Origin: Pyrenula massariospora
Taxonomy: Eukaryota > Ascomycota > Eurotiomycetes > Pyrenulales > Pyrenulaceae
NCBI GenBank assembly: GCA_021030905.1
Contig: JAGFMI010000018.1
Span: forward strand, 186,001-250,000
Direction of reading: 5' to 3'
DNA: 64,000 nucleotides
Part shown: piece by piece, positions 9,810-21,893 of the stretch
Layout of the letters: each line of letters opens with the position of its first letter
Position numbering within the stretch: position 1 is the stretch's first letter
Notes under the pieces: model-generated
What the model was told of the DNA's origin: nothing
The model's input: the letters and a program-made list of their open reading frames with translations, nothing else
Databases searched by the model: none
Translations under genes and position numbers: made by a program

Positions 9810-12132
9810 GATTGGTTATTGGCGAATTCTATGCGATATCGAATGAGAGTAATGTGATAGCCAACGACGGCTTTTCGGATAGATCGGAGGCCGAGCGTGT
9901 GAAGATTCGTCAAGCAATGCGTAGATATCCAGGCACAGAAGCTTAGGTGAGAACCAAAAGGATCCTTGATGTCAACGAGGGAGGATATGTTTCTGGACGA
10001 GATTGCGGCTGTGCAAGCCCTTATGGTATGCGGCAGTAACCGGATGTCTTGCGAACGAGTGATAGTGGTGGGGTCAAAGTGAACCCTGACGTTATTTACA
10101 TTACCAGCCGAACGGAATAACGATAGGATGCGAGCACGATGTCCGGTGAGGAAGGGAATAATAGGGGAAAGGGAGAAGGATGTGCTCGGATAAGGATGGT
10201 GGGAGGAAAAAAGAGTCGTATGGCATCGGGGCAACTTGTACAGCAGAAGGTACTGTACAAAATGTCTGGCGTGCAGAGCCCAGAGCCTTTCTTTGTTCAG
10301 GGTCGCTAACGCTGCAGGGAATAGCGGACGTGGAGTTCCCAAGGAAGGCGGGGCCAAAGGCAGCCATCGAGCTGAGATTCTGAAACCAGTCGGCGGGCGA
10401 TGCAGCGTGCCACGCAACGCTTCTACCCTCCATTGTTCGTGTCGCCAATCGTGCAGAGGCCATGGCCGACGCTACACATGCTGCCCCAAATCATGCCGAT
10501 CCGCTACGCATTACTGCTTCCATTAAGCCCAGCATAAATTCTTCGGGCACCTCTGGTTTCGCACAGCGAGCGGATGCACGGAGAGACGAGTCTGCGGTCT
10601 AAAATGCAAGAGCTTCCATCGCAAATGGTACTCATCCTCAACTGACGAGGTGCCTCATGGCCTAACTCAGGCCCGCCGCCGTAGCCATAGTTGCTTCGGT
10701 GTTATCGACTCCACAAGCTGTGCCCCCAACGGATCCCGAACACGGTGCAGAAAGAGCCGATTCGATGACGTTTGTGGGAGGCAATTTGTGGACAACCACG
10801 AGATAATACTCCTGCGACGACTGTCCTGCAGTGCATCTGAAGTAGGTGGATATCTTATCTCTGCATTGAGCCTTGTCATTGATTCTTAGGACTCCACCAA
10901 CTGCATTTCCCCTTCATGAGAAAACCGCCGGTCATGCAGTACCTGATATGTCAATTGGGGCCATATCAATTCAGTCCCCGCCCCCGCCGATACACCGTTA
11001 TCATATCGCCTACTGCTGCGAACAAGGCTGGCCGGCTTCTTCGTCCCTCCGTGCCGTGATTTGCACTCCCGGTCGATGATCCCCGCCCGACCTTAACTCC
11101 ACGAACACGATCCGCTTCTTGCCAGCTACGACAAGCTTGACTTTTCGGAAGGCTACAATTGACGCTGCCGACAAAGGGCCGAGAACCCATTGCATATACA
11201 ACTTATGATCAGACTCTTAGTCACCCAGGTTATCGCCAAGACTCGGTTCGGGAAGCAGGACTCTCGCGATCGAGGTCTTTGAACAAGCTTCCAAAGCTCG
11301 TACTCACTTACGCGTCTAAATTGCGCAGCACAGGTCAGTATCTTGAATACCATTAAAGGTCGCGATTAGGGCTAGCCAAATTTCCGCCCTTCGACAATGC
11401 TCAATGTAGAAAGCGCAGCTCAAACTTTTTCATGAAACCCTTCTCCCCTGAGATTCTTGATCAAAGTTCGCCAGTTCCCTGGAAAGCGGTGCAACCGCCA
11501 AGCCAGAGTGGTGACCAATGTCTTGAACGCGCCAATCATGGCATTCTCTTGCCTGTCGCACATGAGCACAATGTTATTCGACAGCTAAGGTTTGAAGACT
11601 TGGAAAGGAGGGTATGTGCAACCGGCGACCTTGAAATATTACTTCCACAAGCTCCGCCACAACCATCTTCGAGCGCACCTAAGCTCGCAAAGAAGAAGTT
11701 CCAGAACTGCCAGTCTCATCGTACACATCACAGGGTAAAGCGGATATGTTCTTAAGCGAGACCTTGAGCGGACTCTTTGTCCATACTCAAAAATCTGAAG
11801 CCGTCCAATTGCAGCATTCTCTTTAACAGAACTTTGAAGGCATAAATGACGCAGTAAATCGCAGTCAAGGTTGACCAACTTGAACTAGAAAGATAAGAGC
11901 AACAGAAGAACGAATCCAAACACATCATTGTTGAGGATTGAATATTTTGATTTGATCTCAAAGCTGCTTTCTGGAACACTGCATATCCCGGTCTATGCAT
12001 CGACGTCCGAAATCATTTTGACGGCATGTGGCAGAACCAGCGGGGGGCTTCGCAACGATCCTGTCAAGATCCAAACCAACTGGCTCACCTTCACAGCCAC
12101 CTCAGGCTCCTCCCTCCTCCCTGTTCAACCAC
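9810..12132. other. 2.3-kb gap upstream of the DUF2406 gene and downstream of RPL33
   Basis: No gene supported. The longest frames (minus 9806-10417, plus 11432-11755) match no family I know, and the first lacks an ATG. The sequence next to 9810 is probably the promoter and leader of the DUF2406 gene; the sequence next to 12132 is the RPL33 3' region. I found no tRNA or 5S signature. Confidence 0.4.
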
Positions 12133-12744
12133 TCAAATCGAGCTAGGATACAACATCACTCTTACACTCGCGCCGAAACTCTTTGGCGGTAGATTGTGTC
12201 TGAATTTTGCCCGCACCACGCCGCTATTCCCGTGTGCACGTGTAACCTTGCCCCATATTACTCGAATTTTGCTGCCCTGACGTTCTCGTGATGCTCGGTA
12301 AACGAAAGCGACTTTCTTGCCAAAGTAAAAGCTGTAAATCGGACGCAATTGTTAGTGTGATTAAGTCTTATGAATCGGGGAGTCGGGGAAGGATAGGGTC
12401 GTATTGGTATAGGCTACGGACCTGGCTGCCTTCGGATCGTCCACTCCTTCAATTTTGATGAGGGATGTGCCTGGATTTGTGTTCCTCTTTCCACGCTGGT
12501 AGGATAGGTGGCGGCCCCTGTATAATGTATCTCGTCAGTTTCTTGAGCATGCAAACGGGAGTTCGTATCAAGATAATGAGTTTGAGCGGCGCGCGTCGCA
12601 GCAGAAAGTAGTTGTCTTCGCTTACTTTACATATACTACGTGGAAAAATTAGCTATTAGTCTTGAAAAATTGTTGATCGGCGAAAGTCGCCAATATGCAA
12701 AAACTTTGGATCGACTTACATCTGTGACCTGATCCAGTGGGCAT
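12133..12744 (-). CDS. RPL33: 60S ribosomal protein eL33 (L33/L35a)
   Basis: Component of the large ribosomal subunit. Only the last exon is obvious; I rebuilt the rest. Exons on the minus strand are 12720-12744 (25 nt), 12626-12635 (10 nt), 12422-12517 (96 nt) and 12133-12331 (199 nt), giving 109 aa. The joined N-terminus reads [20 protein letters not shown] and continues [20 protein letters not shown], then the hallmark [19 protein letters not shown] and [20 protein letters not shown]. Introns are GT-AG (84, 108 and 90 nt). The 10-nt exon encodes the YVK part and is needed for frame. Ribosomal protein genes of filamentous fungi often have such tiny 5' exons. Divergent from the NmrA-like gene. 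Confidence 0.95.
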
Positions 12745-13367
12745 CTTGATTGTCTGTCCCCGAATCCCGGCAGCCAGAAGCAATTGAGGAGAAACAGAAG
12801 GTCGTCTTGCCTCGATGTTGCCGCAATCACCGCGTTATCGTCAAATTCGGGATCATGGATGTGGTGCTTCGTCGACCCAACTGCGCTAGCCTTACTCGAA
12901 CTCTTGTGGTTTACAGGACTTGGCCCTAGCCCTAAGTAACCTAATTCGGTATTCAGTTCGCTGCGCGGGCTGGTACACAAGGTTCTGCCGCAAACGGCCC
13001 CCAAATTTACTCTACGTGCGTTATCAGCTTCGCAAGAGTCGCCCCAGCACGCTCGTCAGTTCATCATTCCCAATCTATTTACGGCCCTTAAATTACTCCT
13101 TGACTTCCATGAAATACAAGCGATTTGAGACGCGAAAATACGAATGGTAAGTTTGGCTCCGCCGGCTTTACACAATGTTCATCCGAGCCATCACATTTTT
13201 CTCGTAGCCGCAGCTCTTCAAGACTGCGAGTGCTGTTTACAAGGACTTCCAGCTTGAAGCATGGTGTGGCCCATTTATGAAATCTACACAATTTATCCTT
13301 TGCAAATTTTCTGCAGTATTTGCATTCTCCCTGTTCCAATCCTCAGCTTTTTCCATTCGTCAAAAGC
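12745..13367. promoter_or_regulatory. Bidirectional promoter region RPL33/NmrA-like gene
   Basis: A 623-bp gap between divergent start codons. Apart from the telomere-repeat-like box at 12924 I recognise no element. Confidence 0.5.
12924..12935 (+). promoter_or_regulatory. Telomere-repeat-like motif in the RPL33 promoter
   Basis: CCCTAGCCCTAA lies about 180 bp upstream of the RPL33 start codon. In ascomycetes, ribosomal protein gene promoters are known to use Tbf1-type sites resembling the telomere repeat and related HomolE-type boxes. The link here is inferred from sequence and position. Confidence 0.4.
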
Positions 13368-14294
13368 ATGTCTTCAATCAAAACCATCTTAATCACAGGC
13401 GCCACCGGGAAGCAGGGTGGAGCAGTGATCAAAACCCTTCTTGGTTCGTCTACAAAAGGAACTCTACCGTTCAAAATCGTCGCTTTGACACGTGACGCCC
13501 ATTCACATGGAGCTCAAATGCTAGCTGCCAAGCCCGGCGTCTCTGTGATTGAGGGCGATTTCTCCGATCCCAAAGCCATTTTCGAGAGAGCAGGCTCAAT
13601 CTGGGGTGTCTTCCACGTGCAGATCAATTCAGACTTGGAAGAGGAACAGGGCAAGCCGTTCGTGGACGCTGCTGTCGCACACGGCGTGGAGTTCTATGTG
13701 TATGCTTCTGGAGACCGCGGCGGCCCTGAAAGATCTGAACAAGATCCTACCTGGGTCAAAAACTTTGCCGCAAAATACAATATTGAGAAGCATTTACAAG
13801 GGCATCTACAGTCAAATCCCAGGCTCTCATACACGATTTTGAGACCTGTCACTTTCTTCGATAATTTGAGTAATGATGTCCATGGGAAAGGATTCGCCAG
13901 GATGTGGGAGCAGATGGGCTCGAAGAAATTGCAAATGGTGGCGACGAAGGACATCGGGTGGTTCGCTGCCAACGCCTTCCTCAACCCGGACAAGAATCAC
14001 AACGTCTCCTTAACACTAGCAGGAGACGAACTCACTCACGCAGAAGCGGATGCCATCTACCAGGAGATGGTGGGAACTCCAATGCAGCTTGCACCATGTC
14101 TGATCGGCTCTGCTGTGAAATATTTTAAGAAAGATACTGTTGGAGATATGTTCCGTTGGTTTGAACAGGTGGGATATGGCGGCAACGTAGAAGAGTGTCG
14201 GAAGATACATCCAGAAATGCAGGACTACAAGAACTGGTTAACGGAGACCAGCCCGTTTCTAATAAAGGCTCACAAGAAGAGCGAAATATCGTAG
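13368..14294 (+). CDS. NmrA-like family NAD(P)-binding protein
   Basis: Atypical short-chain dehydrogenase of the NmrA/HSCARG group, which senses NAD(P) redox state or acts as a reductase. Single exon, 308 aa from the ATG at 13368; an ATG 48 bp upstream adds a stretch that the family lacks. The Rossmann motif TILITGATGKQGGAVIKTLL is at the very N-terminus, in the GxxGxxG form typical of NmrA. It is followed by the ALTRD beta2 end, VIEGDFSDP, GVFHVQ, and the YTILRPVTFFDN segment near residue 160. The Tyr-x3-Lys catalytic pair of classical SDRs is not evident. Substrate and partner cannot be told from sequence. Confidence 0.88.
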   Translation: MSSIKTILITGATGKQGGAVIKTLLGSSTKGTLPFKIVALTRDAHSHGAQMLAAKPGVSVIEGDFSDPKAIFERAGSIWGVFHVQINSDLEEEQGKPFVDAAVAHGVEFYVYASGDRGGPERSEQDPTWVKNFAAKYNIEKHLQGHLQSNPRLSYTILRPVTFFDNLSNDVHGKGFARMWEQMGSKKLQMVATKDIGWFAANAFLNPDKNHNVSLTLAGDELTHAEADAIYQEMVGTPMQLAPCLIGSAVKYFKKDTVGDMFRWFEQVGYGGNVEECRKIHPEMQDYKNWLTETSPFLIKAHKKSEIS

Positions 14295-15053
14295 TCGCGC
14301 AGCAAGGAGACAGGTAGAGATAGCTGAAAGAAAGTCTGTGAGAGTGATGTGGCGATATGATACCTGGGTTGAAAATAGCATCGCGTGAGGTTCCTGAATG
14401 GAAATATCTTGTAGCTGAAATTCCAACGCCTAGTTGCCAACCGGCCCCATGTGGCATTTAATTAATGCAGCCTGCCGACGGGACGAGCGAACTACTAGGG
14501 TTGAGGGAGGACGAAAGATTGCACCGTATATGTAAATTCGGAATATAGGCGCAATAGAGCTTCGTGAGAGTCTTGCAACCCCAGAGCACATTATCGTGCA
14601 GCGGCTTACCGCAAAAAGCAACTGGGGAGTGGGAAAACGCCTCTTGAGGGTGGAAGCTTCAACGGTGAGGGTGCGATGAGGTCACTTTATCTCCGAAAGG
14701 TCCGCATAAGAGAAATTGTGAAGCTTGCCTGAGACGTTTGATCTTCTTCAACCACTCTTGATTACCCTTCCAACGCGACTATACCAATCATCAACCTCTT
14801 CTGCAGCTTGGCTTGTAGAGATTCGGCCACTTTGTGAATAATCAGTGGCCTGCAGGCGCGTCGCCGCTATCCCGCCGAGTTCCTAACCTGGTGGAGGGGC
14901 AGCAACTTTTAGTCAAGCTCGAGCGTCAGTTTCTTCGGTCTCCCGCGGCGGGGGAGCTCCAAGTACCTGTCTCCCGTCTTTTCGTCCTCAACAGTTTCCA
15001 CCGCCATCACCCAGCTCCTTCCCCCCCTATACGCAAATAGACTACACGGCATC
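14295..15053. other. Intergenic, upstream of G6PDH
   Basis: A 759-bp gap holding the 3' end of the NmrA-like gene and the G6PDH promoter and leader; pyrimidine-rich just before 15054. No gene or repeat seen. Confidence 0.5.
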
Positions 15054-16849
15054 ATGGCAGACACAGTTATACATCCTGATGAACCGCAGCATGCCGGGGT
15101 GAGTACTGATGTGCTTTCAGCTGATGCTGAAGCCCCACTTACGAGCTGTGGAGGCTCCTTACACCGCTGCTAATGAACTCTTCTGATAGACCATCGAGCT
15201 CAAAGAAAATACTATTATCATCGTCCTTGGAGCTTCTGGAGACTTAGCAAAGAAAAAGACGTTTCCCGCCCTCTTTGGCCTTGTATGTCCACCGTTCCTG
15301 GCCATAATGTGAAATACACAGGTTTCTCACTATGACTTAGTATCGGAACAAATTCCTACCCAGGGACATCGACATCGTCGGATATGCCCGGACCAAGATG
15401 GATCATGCCGAATATCTCAAACGAGTCAGGTCATATATCAAAACGCCAACGAAGGAAGTGGAGGAACAGCTAGACGGCTTTTGCAAAGCATGTACCTACG
15501 TCTCCGGACAGTACGACCAAGATGAATCTTTTCAAGTGCTAGAAAAGCATCTCCGTGAGATCGAGAAAGGACGGAAAGAAGCACATCGCGTCTTCTACAT
15601 GGCTCTACCTCCTAGCGTATTCATTCCTGTCTCACAACACCTGAAGAAAAATTGCTACCCTACCAATGGAATTGCCCGGATTATTGTAAGTCGAGAGCTA
15701 TGTAAACGCAGACAATTCAAAACTCATCAGTGTCATTTAGGTTGAGAAACCGTTTGGAAAAGATCTCAAAAGCTCCCGGGAACTTCAGAGGGCCCTCGAG
15801 CCGGATTGGAAGGAAGAAGAGATCTTCCGTATTGACCATTACTTGGGCAAGGAAATGGTGAAGAATTTACTGATATTGCGATTTGGGAATGAGTTTTTCG
15901 GTGCAACATGGAACCGCAACCATATCGACAGTGTACAGATTTCATTTAAAGAGCCTTTCGGCACTGAAGGGAGAGGGGGCTACTTTGATGAATTCGGTAT
16001 CATTCGTGACGTGATGCAAAATCACCTTCTACAGGTTCTGACCCTACTTGCCATGGAGCGGCCAATTTCGTTCTCTGCCGAGGACATCCGAGATGAGAAG
16101 ACGCGGGTGCTCAAGGGTATCGATCCAATTGAACCTAAGAACGTCATCATTGGCCAGTATGGAAAGTCTTTAGACGGGACCAAGCCCGCATACAAGGAAG
16201 ATGATACCGTCCCTAAAGATTCCCGGTGTCCAACGTTCTGCGCAATGGCATTGTTCATTAAGAACGAAAGATGGGATGGAGTTCCTTTCATCCTGAAGGC
16301 AGGCAAGGCTTTGAACGAGCAAAAGACCGAAGTACGCATTCAATTCAAGGATGTTACATCGGGTATCTTCAAAGACATTCCTCGCAACGAGCTAGTTATC
16401 CGAGTGCAGCCTAATGAGTCTGTGTACATCAAAATGAACTCGAAACTTCCAGGTCTGTCTATGCAGACCGTTGTCACCGAGCTTGATCTTACCTACCGTC
16501 GTCGATTTTCCGACCTCAAGATTCCAGAAGCATACGAATCTCTTGTCCTTGATGCACTCAAAGGTGACCACTCGAACTTCGTTAGGGACGACGAGTTGGA
16601 TGCTAGCTGGAGAATCTTCACACCACTGTTGCATTACCTGGATGACAAGAAGGATATCATCCCGATGGAGTATCCATACGGTAAGCATTTCTGGGCGTGT
16701 TCTAATTGCAACTCTCTTGCTGACCAAATGCAGGCTCACGTGGACCGGCGGTGCTGGATGATTTTACGGCGTCGTACGGCTACAAATTCAGTGATGCAGC
16801 AGGATACCAATGGCCAATGACGGCCACTGGTCAACCAAATAAGCTCTGA
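15054..16849 (+). CDS. ZWF1: Glucose-6-phosphate 1-dehydrogenase
   Basis: First enzyme of the oxidative pentose phosphate pathway, which makes NADPH in the cytosol. Exons 15054-15098, 15190-15282, 15341-15685, 15741-16680 and 16734-16849; 512 aa. The coenzyme motif [12 protein letters not shown] is at the start of exon 2. The active-site signature [15 protein letters not shown] carries the substrate-binding and catalytic His/Lys. Further blocks are [45 protein letters not shown] and RIQFKDV. The C-terminus joins [13 protein letters not shown] to the end through a GT-AG intron at 16681-16733. All exon phases agree. A sugar symporter follows on the same strand. Confidence 0.97.
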
Positions 16850-17558
16850 GGGTCTGGAGCAACGGCGTCTCGATAGCAGATTTCACGGGGGACACTAGCA
16901 GCCTTAGAATTTCTTGAAGACACGAAATGACGCACAACGTGAAACGGCTTGCTTTACACAGATCCCAGTGGTGGAGATTGCAATATCTCGTTCCGTGACG
17001 AGTCATGACGGACTTGCTAGATCCTTATAAAAGCTTCGATGAAAAGTCGTGAGTAGAATGAAATTAAAGGCAACCTTTTGCCGGAATGCGGCCTTGTCTC
17101 CGGGATCAGCATTCGTGCTAGACTCGTTCGCATATGAAAATTTTGGGTTCGGCTACTCCTCTTATGTACCCTGGAGTTGGCCGTCGTGACTTCGTGAAGC
17201 CTCGGGGGTACCTGCATCAGTGCCCTGCTTGGCCCTGAACGAGCAGGGATCTGCCCTCTGGTTTTGGTGGAGACCTCAACCGTCCGGCCCCGTGTATAAA
17301 CTGGACTATGCGTAGGTTTAGTGATTTTATTGACCCAAACACCTCCCTGATGACAACACCGGCAACCTGTCCTCACCTGTCCTCAGCTCGCATGCTTCAC
17401 ACCTTATGCGCCCCCAAGTACTGTCTTGCGAAACCAACACAAGTTTTTGACAACAAGTCTTCCGCCCGACCGCCTGTTAAATGTCCTATTCTCAACGCCC
17501 TTACTTCCCCCTCCGAACCTCGTGATTCTCTCCGTCAAAGCTACACCAGCATGAGAAC
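16850..17558. other. Intergenic, G6PDH to sugar symporter
   Basis: A 709-bp gap on the shared strand. It holds the G6PDH 3' end and the symporter promoter; I see no gene or repeat. Confidence 0.5.
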
Positions 17559-19879
17559 ATGTCGAAATCCGCACGATGGAGCGGCTCTCCAAGCGTCAAA
17601 GGCTCCACAGAGACCTTACGCATGGCCGCCTTGACATTCAGCTTGATTGGGTTACAGTAAGCTTTCAACAATTCCGGTTGCGAGGTTACGACTAATTTAG
17701 TATCTAGATTCACATGGGGTATTGAGATGACCTGTACGCCGCATCAGCGCTCTTGCAACGGAATTCGTACCAAGTAAATTCGTGGCTGACAGCGTCGAAC
17801 ATCCAGATTGCACGCCATACCTACTTCAACTCGGCCTCTCGAAATCGAAGACGTCCCTCGTATGGATCGCTGGGCCCTTGTCTGGTCTCATAATGCAGCC
17901 AGTGGTTGGTGCAATATCCGATAGATCTACTTCTAAGTGGGGGAGGAGGCGGCCATTTATGATCGGAGGCTCTCTGGCAGTCGCAGTGTGTTTACTGCTC
18001 CTCGGCTGGACCAAGGAAGTGGTAGGACTAGTGATCAAGGACCAGGTTTTGGTGAGAGCTCGGAAAGCCATGAAAGGCGTCTGCGTCTCTAACAAGACAT
18101 CCTACTCAAGGCAAAGAATATGACGATTATTGTGGCTGTTTTCAGTATCTATGCTGTGGATTTCGCAATCAATGTTGGTAAGAACGCACCGCCGGTTTGC
18201 CCAGAACCATTTGCTAAACTTCACTAGTCCAGTCCACATCTCGCAGCCTTATAGTCGACACGCTACCAATATCGCAGCAGCAGCTTGGCTCTGCCTGGGG
18301 TTAGAAATTTACCTCCCTCGTCCCTTTCTCAAATTCCGCTAAGATTGGACAGCATCCCGCCTAAGCGCCGTTGGGCACTTGATCGGTTACATGATTGGCT
18401 CCGTCGACATGGTTGCTCTTTTTGGGGAATCTCTAGGGGACACGCAATTCAAGAAAATGTGCCTCATTGCCGCGTCCGCACTTATTCTTACGAATGCAAC
18501 CACCAGCTGGGCGGTAAAAGAGCGCGTCTTAGTGTCGAGAAGGTACGAGATTCTTAGAAACCAACCACAATCAAGAGAATGACACTCTGGCTCTGCTAAA
18601 AGCGATCGGCTGACCACATAGCATATCCAGGGAGTCTGATAAGTCATCGCCTTTTTCCATACTCAGGTCTTTACTACGTACAACTTTCAATTTGCCTCCT
18701 CGAATTCAATCGATCTGTTGGTATGTAGTCTTCATTTGGCGGCCTAGAATGTTTTCTCATATCTCTAGGATCCAGTTTTGGTCTTGGATTGCATGGTTTC
18801 CCTTCTTGTTCTACTCGTCGACGTGGGTCGGCGAAACCTATTTTCGATACGATAATCCTATAGCCTCCGCAAAAGCCATTAGGTCAGCGTCTGAATCTCA
18901 TACGGCGGAAACTGCAACGGGAAACAAAGATACACTCGGCGATATCGGTCGCCTCGGATCACATGCCCTTGTAATTTTCTCCATTATCACCTTTCTCGGA
19001 TCCGCCATCCTCCCCCTTCTCGTCCAATCTCCGAGCGATCATACCCAGTCTCCTTTATCTTCAGGTACCTCGAACGACGGTCAACGTCCTTATACACCCC
19101 GGCCGGCACCAATCATCGCCAAAGTCCTTTCCTCAGCCAACTCCCTGGGCATTCCTACCAGTAAAATTCGAAAACCGGACCTCTCCCTCACCTGGCTCCT
19201 CTCACATCTTCTCCTGGCCTTTACCCTATTCTGGGCTCCCTGGATACGCTCCTTTCGGGCGGCCACGGCTATAGTCGCCTTCTGCGGCGTCCCCTGGGCA
19301 GTAGCTTGCTGGGCCCCTTTCACCTTCATCGGCGTCGAGATCAACCGTCTCGCCGACGGTGCACCGGACGGTCTCCCCATGCAGAACGGCACCTACCGAC
19401 TCGCACAGGGCGCCGACGACGATGACGATAGCGACGTCGAAGCGGGCCATTCACCAGCCCCACCTAGCCTTGCCACTCCCAGACCGCACTCCCGGGCTTC
19501 GACCCTGAGACAGCACAGCGTTTCCTCCCACAGTCCCAACCACAACCACAGCCGCAGCGCCTCGTCCGGCATCCTCCGCCTCCTCCACGTTGAGGACGAC
19601 CGGGACGAGGAACCCCCCTCGACCGGCGAGCTCGCGGGCATCTACCTCGGCGTGCTCAACGTGTACACGGTGCTGCCCCAGTTCGTCGGCACGTTCATTG
19701 CGTGGATCGTGTTCTCGGTGCTGGAGCCCGCGGCGGCGAAGGAGGGGGAGGGGGATGGCAGCGGGTTGGATCTTAAGAAGGGGGATCGGCCGAATGCGAT
19801 CGCGGTGTGTTTGTTTATTGGGTCGGTGTGCGCGGTTGGGGCGGGGGAGGCGACGAGGAGGTTTCGGGGAATGCTTTGA
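17559..19879 (+). CDS. Sucrose/alpha-glucoside:H+ symporter (GPH/SUT-like)
   Basis: Twelve-helix sugar:cation symporter related to plant sucrose carriers and S. pombe Sut1. Eight exons: 17559-17656, 17708-17733, 17807-18051, 18111-18177, 18228-18299, 18353-18542, 18631-18720 and 18769-19879; about 632 aa. The hallmarks are GLQFTWGIEMTY across the 26-nt exon 2, then SLVWIAGPLSGLIMQPVVG, the loop motif SDRSTSKWGRRRPFM, and LIVDTLP with QLGSAWASRLSAVGHLIGY. A large hydrophilic loop in exon 8 (about 19,390-19,620) is rich in Asp, Ser, His and Pro. The acceptor before exon 4 could be 6 nt further right. Transported sugar cannot be proven from sequence. It lies directly downstream of G6PDH. Confidence 0.88.
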
Positions 19880-21038
19880 TTTGATGGATTGGTGCTGTGA
19901 GAGATACCCTTGGTGTATGATTGTTTTTCTTTTTTGCATGGATAGATATGGGGTACATAGACGGTGGGATATAGAAGGGTTGATGGATTCTATGGTTTCT
20001 CTCTCTGGAGTTCGACGCAGTATGGAGTTTGGTGGAATATGGAGACTGGAAGCTTTAGAAGTGAATCTAAGATAGCTCGCCCACGATGATATTTGGAACA
20101 AAAAGAAGAATTTATATCAAGTAGGTGCATTGACAGAAGTAAACCATTAAGCACCGTGGGACCAAAGGCGGAGGACAATTCTAGCAGCTTCATATCAAGC
20201 GTCCGTGCTATTCTACGTTCACTACCATTTCGACAGCAGCTTTTCAATCCCTTAAACCTTGAACAAAAATCCTGCTCCATGAATCTCACATCAGGAAGGT
20301 GGCAGTCTCGGATAAGACACACGATGGCTGAGCCAGTGTTGTGGCGCTCCTCGTGCTAGCCAGTATTCTGCGTCTAAGGAGGATGCACATTACCGGCTAG
20401 GGAGAGAGAGGAGGTGGCTTTCTCGAGAGGTTTGACTGGGTTTGGTAATGTCGGTTGCGTAGGATTACGAGGTCCAAAGAGTTGTAGAAGACCGGCCGTG
20501 ATAGATCTGGGGGTTTCTGATTAATTTCTGGAGGTTGAGGAGAGTGACAGGTGGTTAGGGGTTATGTCAACGTACAAAGATGGTTGTTAGGTCGTCCGTG
20601 AAGATAAGTATATATCCAGCTATCGATTAGGTGTTTTGACCATTTCTAGTGGAATGTAGGGGTTGATGTTGGATTTATAAGTAAAGGGCATCCTCACAGT
20701 TTAAGTTTGATATTGCTATAGAGGAATGGTCTGCGAAGGATTGTTGACAATGGTAGACGACTGCAATCTTGACTAGCTAGGTGCATTTGATCGATGTCTG
20801 CAGTGGCGGAGGCATGTCTAACGGGCTTTGAACCATTCTGGATGTTCAGTTGCGTTCGCACGGAGCCGAGCGAATAGATAGTAGCTTTCTGAAAAGCAGA
20901 GTGGACTTCTCGCTGCTCTAACTCGGGGTGTTGTCCGCTAGGGCCGAGGCATTGTCAATCCGGTTTCCCACCTAGGCCATTACAGACAGGTTAGAGCAGC
21001 TGGCTGGATACAGTGTCTCTAGACAGGGATGATGTCTC
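19880..21038. other. Convergent intergenic region
   Basis: A 1159-bp gap between the 3' ends of the sugar symporter and the CBS-domain gene. No gene, RNA or repeat supported. Confidence 0.45.
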
Positions 21039-21618
21039 CTATCCAGGACGCCTCTTCACAAACTCCTCTAAGTCAGATCTGGTAACGACACCGAGAACGA
21101 ACTTCCTCGCGCCATCAGTTACCACGGCAAAATCTTGCTTGCTCGCCGACTCTTCACTCGGATCAGCATCGACCGGAGTACCTGCATCGCTGCGGCCCTC
21201 AAAGAAATCTTCTAGCTCTTCAAGCTCGGTATCGAGCGTGATGACCTTGTATTTCCTCCCTTTCCGCTGGAAGCGCTGCATAGCTTTCTCGACTGGGTCA
21301 GATTCGGAGACTGTGTGAGCGGATAGGAGGCTGCGAAGGCGCGGGATGGAGAGGTAGCCTAGCAGTGATCGGGTTTGGGGATGCAGCACGGTCAGATGAG
21401 TAAAGTCTCGCTCGTATCCCGCAAGGAGAGCTTGAGATATCGGCGTTTGAGGGGTTGTGGAGAGGGCGGGGGGAGGATCAAGGTCTGCGATTGTTGCCTG
21501 TAAATTTTTAGAGCTATTTCAAGCCTCGAAAAGGAAACCTTACACCCCGATAAATATGACTACGCGAGGAGACCCCGACGACGCCATTGACCTTCCCGGT
21601 CTTGCCTTCATGTGCCAT
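21039..21618 (-). CDS. CBS-domain pair protein
   Basis: Small fungal protein with two cystathionine-beta-synthase domains, a fold that usually binds adenine nucleotides. Exons 21544-21618 and 21039-21497, joined by a GT-AG intron (GTAAGG donor) that gives SHIYRG-ATIADLDPPPALS; 177 aa. The first repeat covers ALLAGYERDFTHLTVLHPQT and LLGYLS. The second covers AMQRFQRKGRKYKVITLDT, LEELEDFFEG and the final QDFAVVTDGARKFVLGVVTR with DLEEFVKRRP. No other domain is present, so it is a stand-alone CBS module; its partner is unknown. It sits just downstream of the ABCC gene on the same strand. Confidence 0.88.
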
Positions 21619-21893
21619 TGCAGTTCTTCGAAGGTGGACTAAGGGCACGTTTCGAGAGATGCTTCGTTTAGTCCAGTCACGGCTTTCAGAAAGATGAGAC
21701 CGATTTACAGTCTTTGTGAAGAAGCTAAAATCTATATTGACAATGGTGAAGCACGTCTGAAAGGTAAACCTCGTGGCTCAGAAGGAGAAAAAGTTTTGAT
21801 GCAGGGCAGACCGCGTTGTCCGCGAATATGCTACTTTCGGAATGGAGTTCCGCAGGAGGGGCTACCTACAATAGTTGGTTTTCGAGCTCTTGA

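Noticed and set aside
9806-10417. 203-codon minus-strand frame ending on the DUF2406 start codon (possible coupled upstream ORF)
   Set aside because: The frame has no ATG; it begins only from a TTG and has no family similarity.
11432-11755. 107-codon plus-strand frame
   Set aside because: No homology that I recognise and no supporting splice structure; the minus strand also has open frames.
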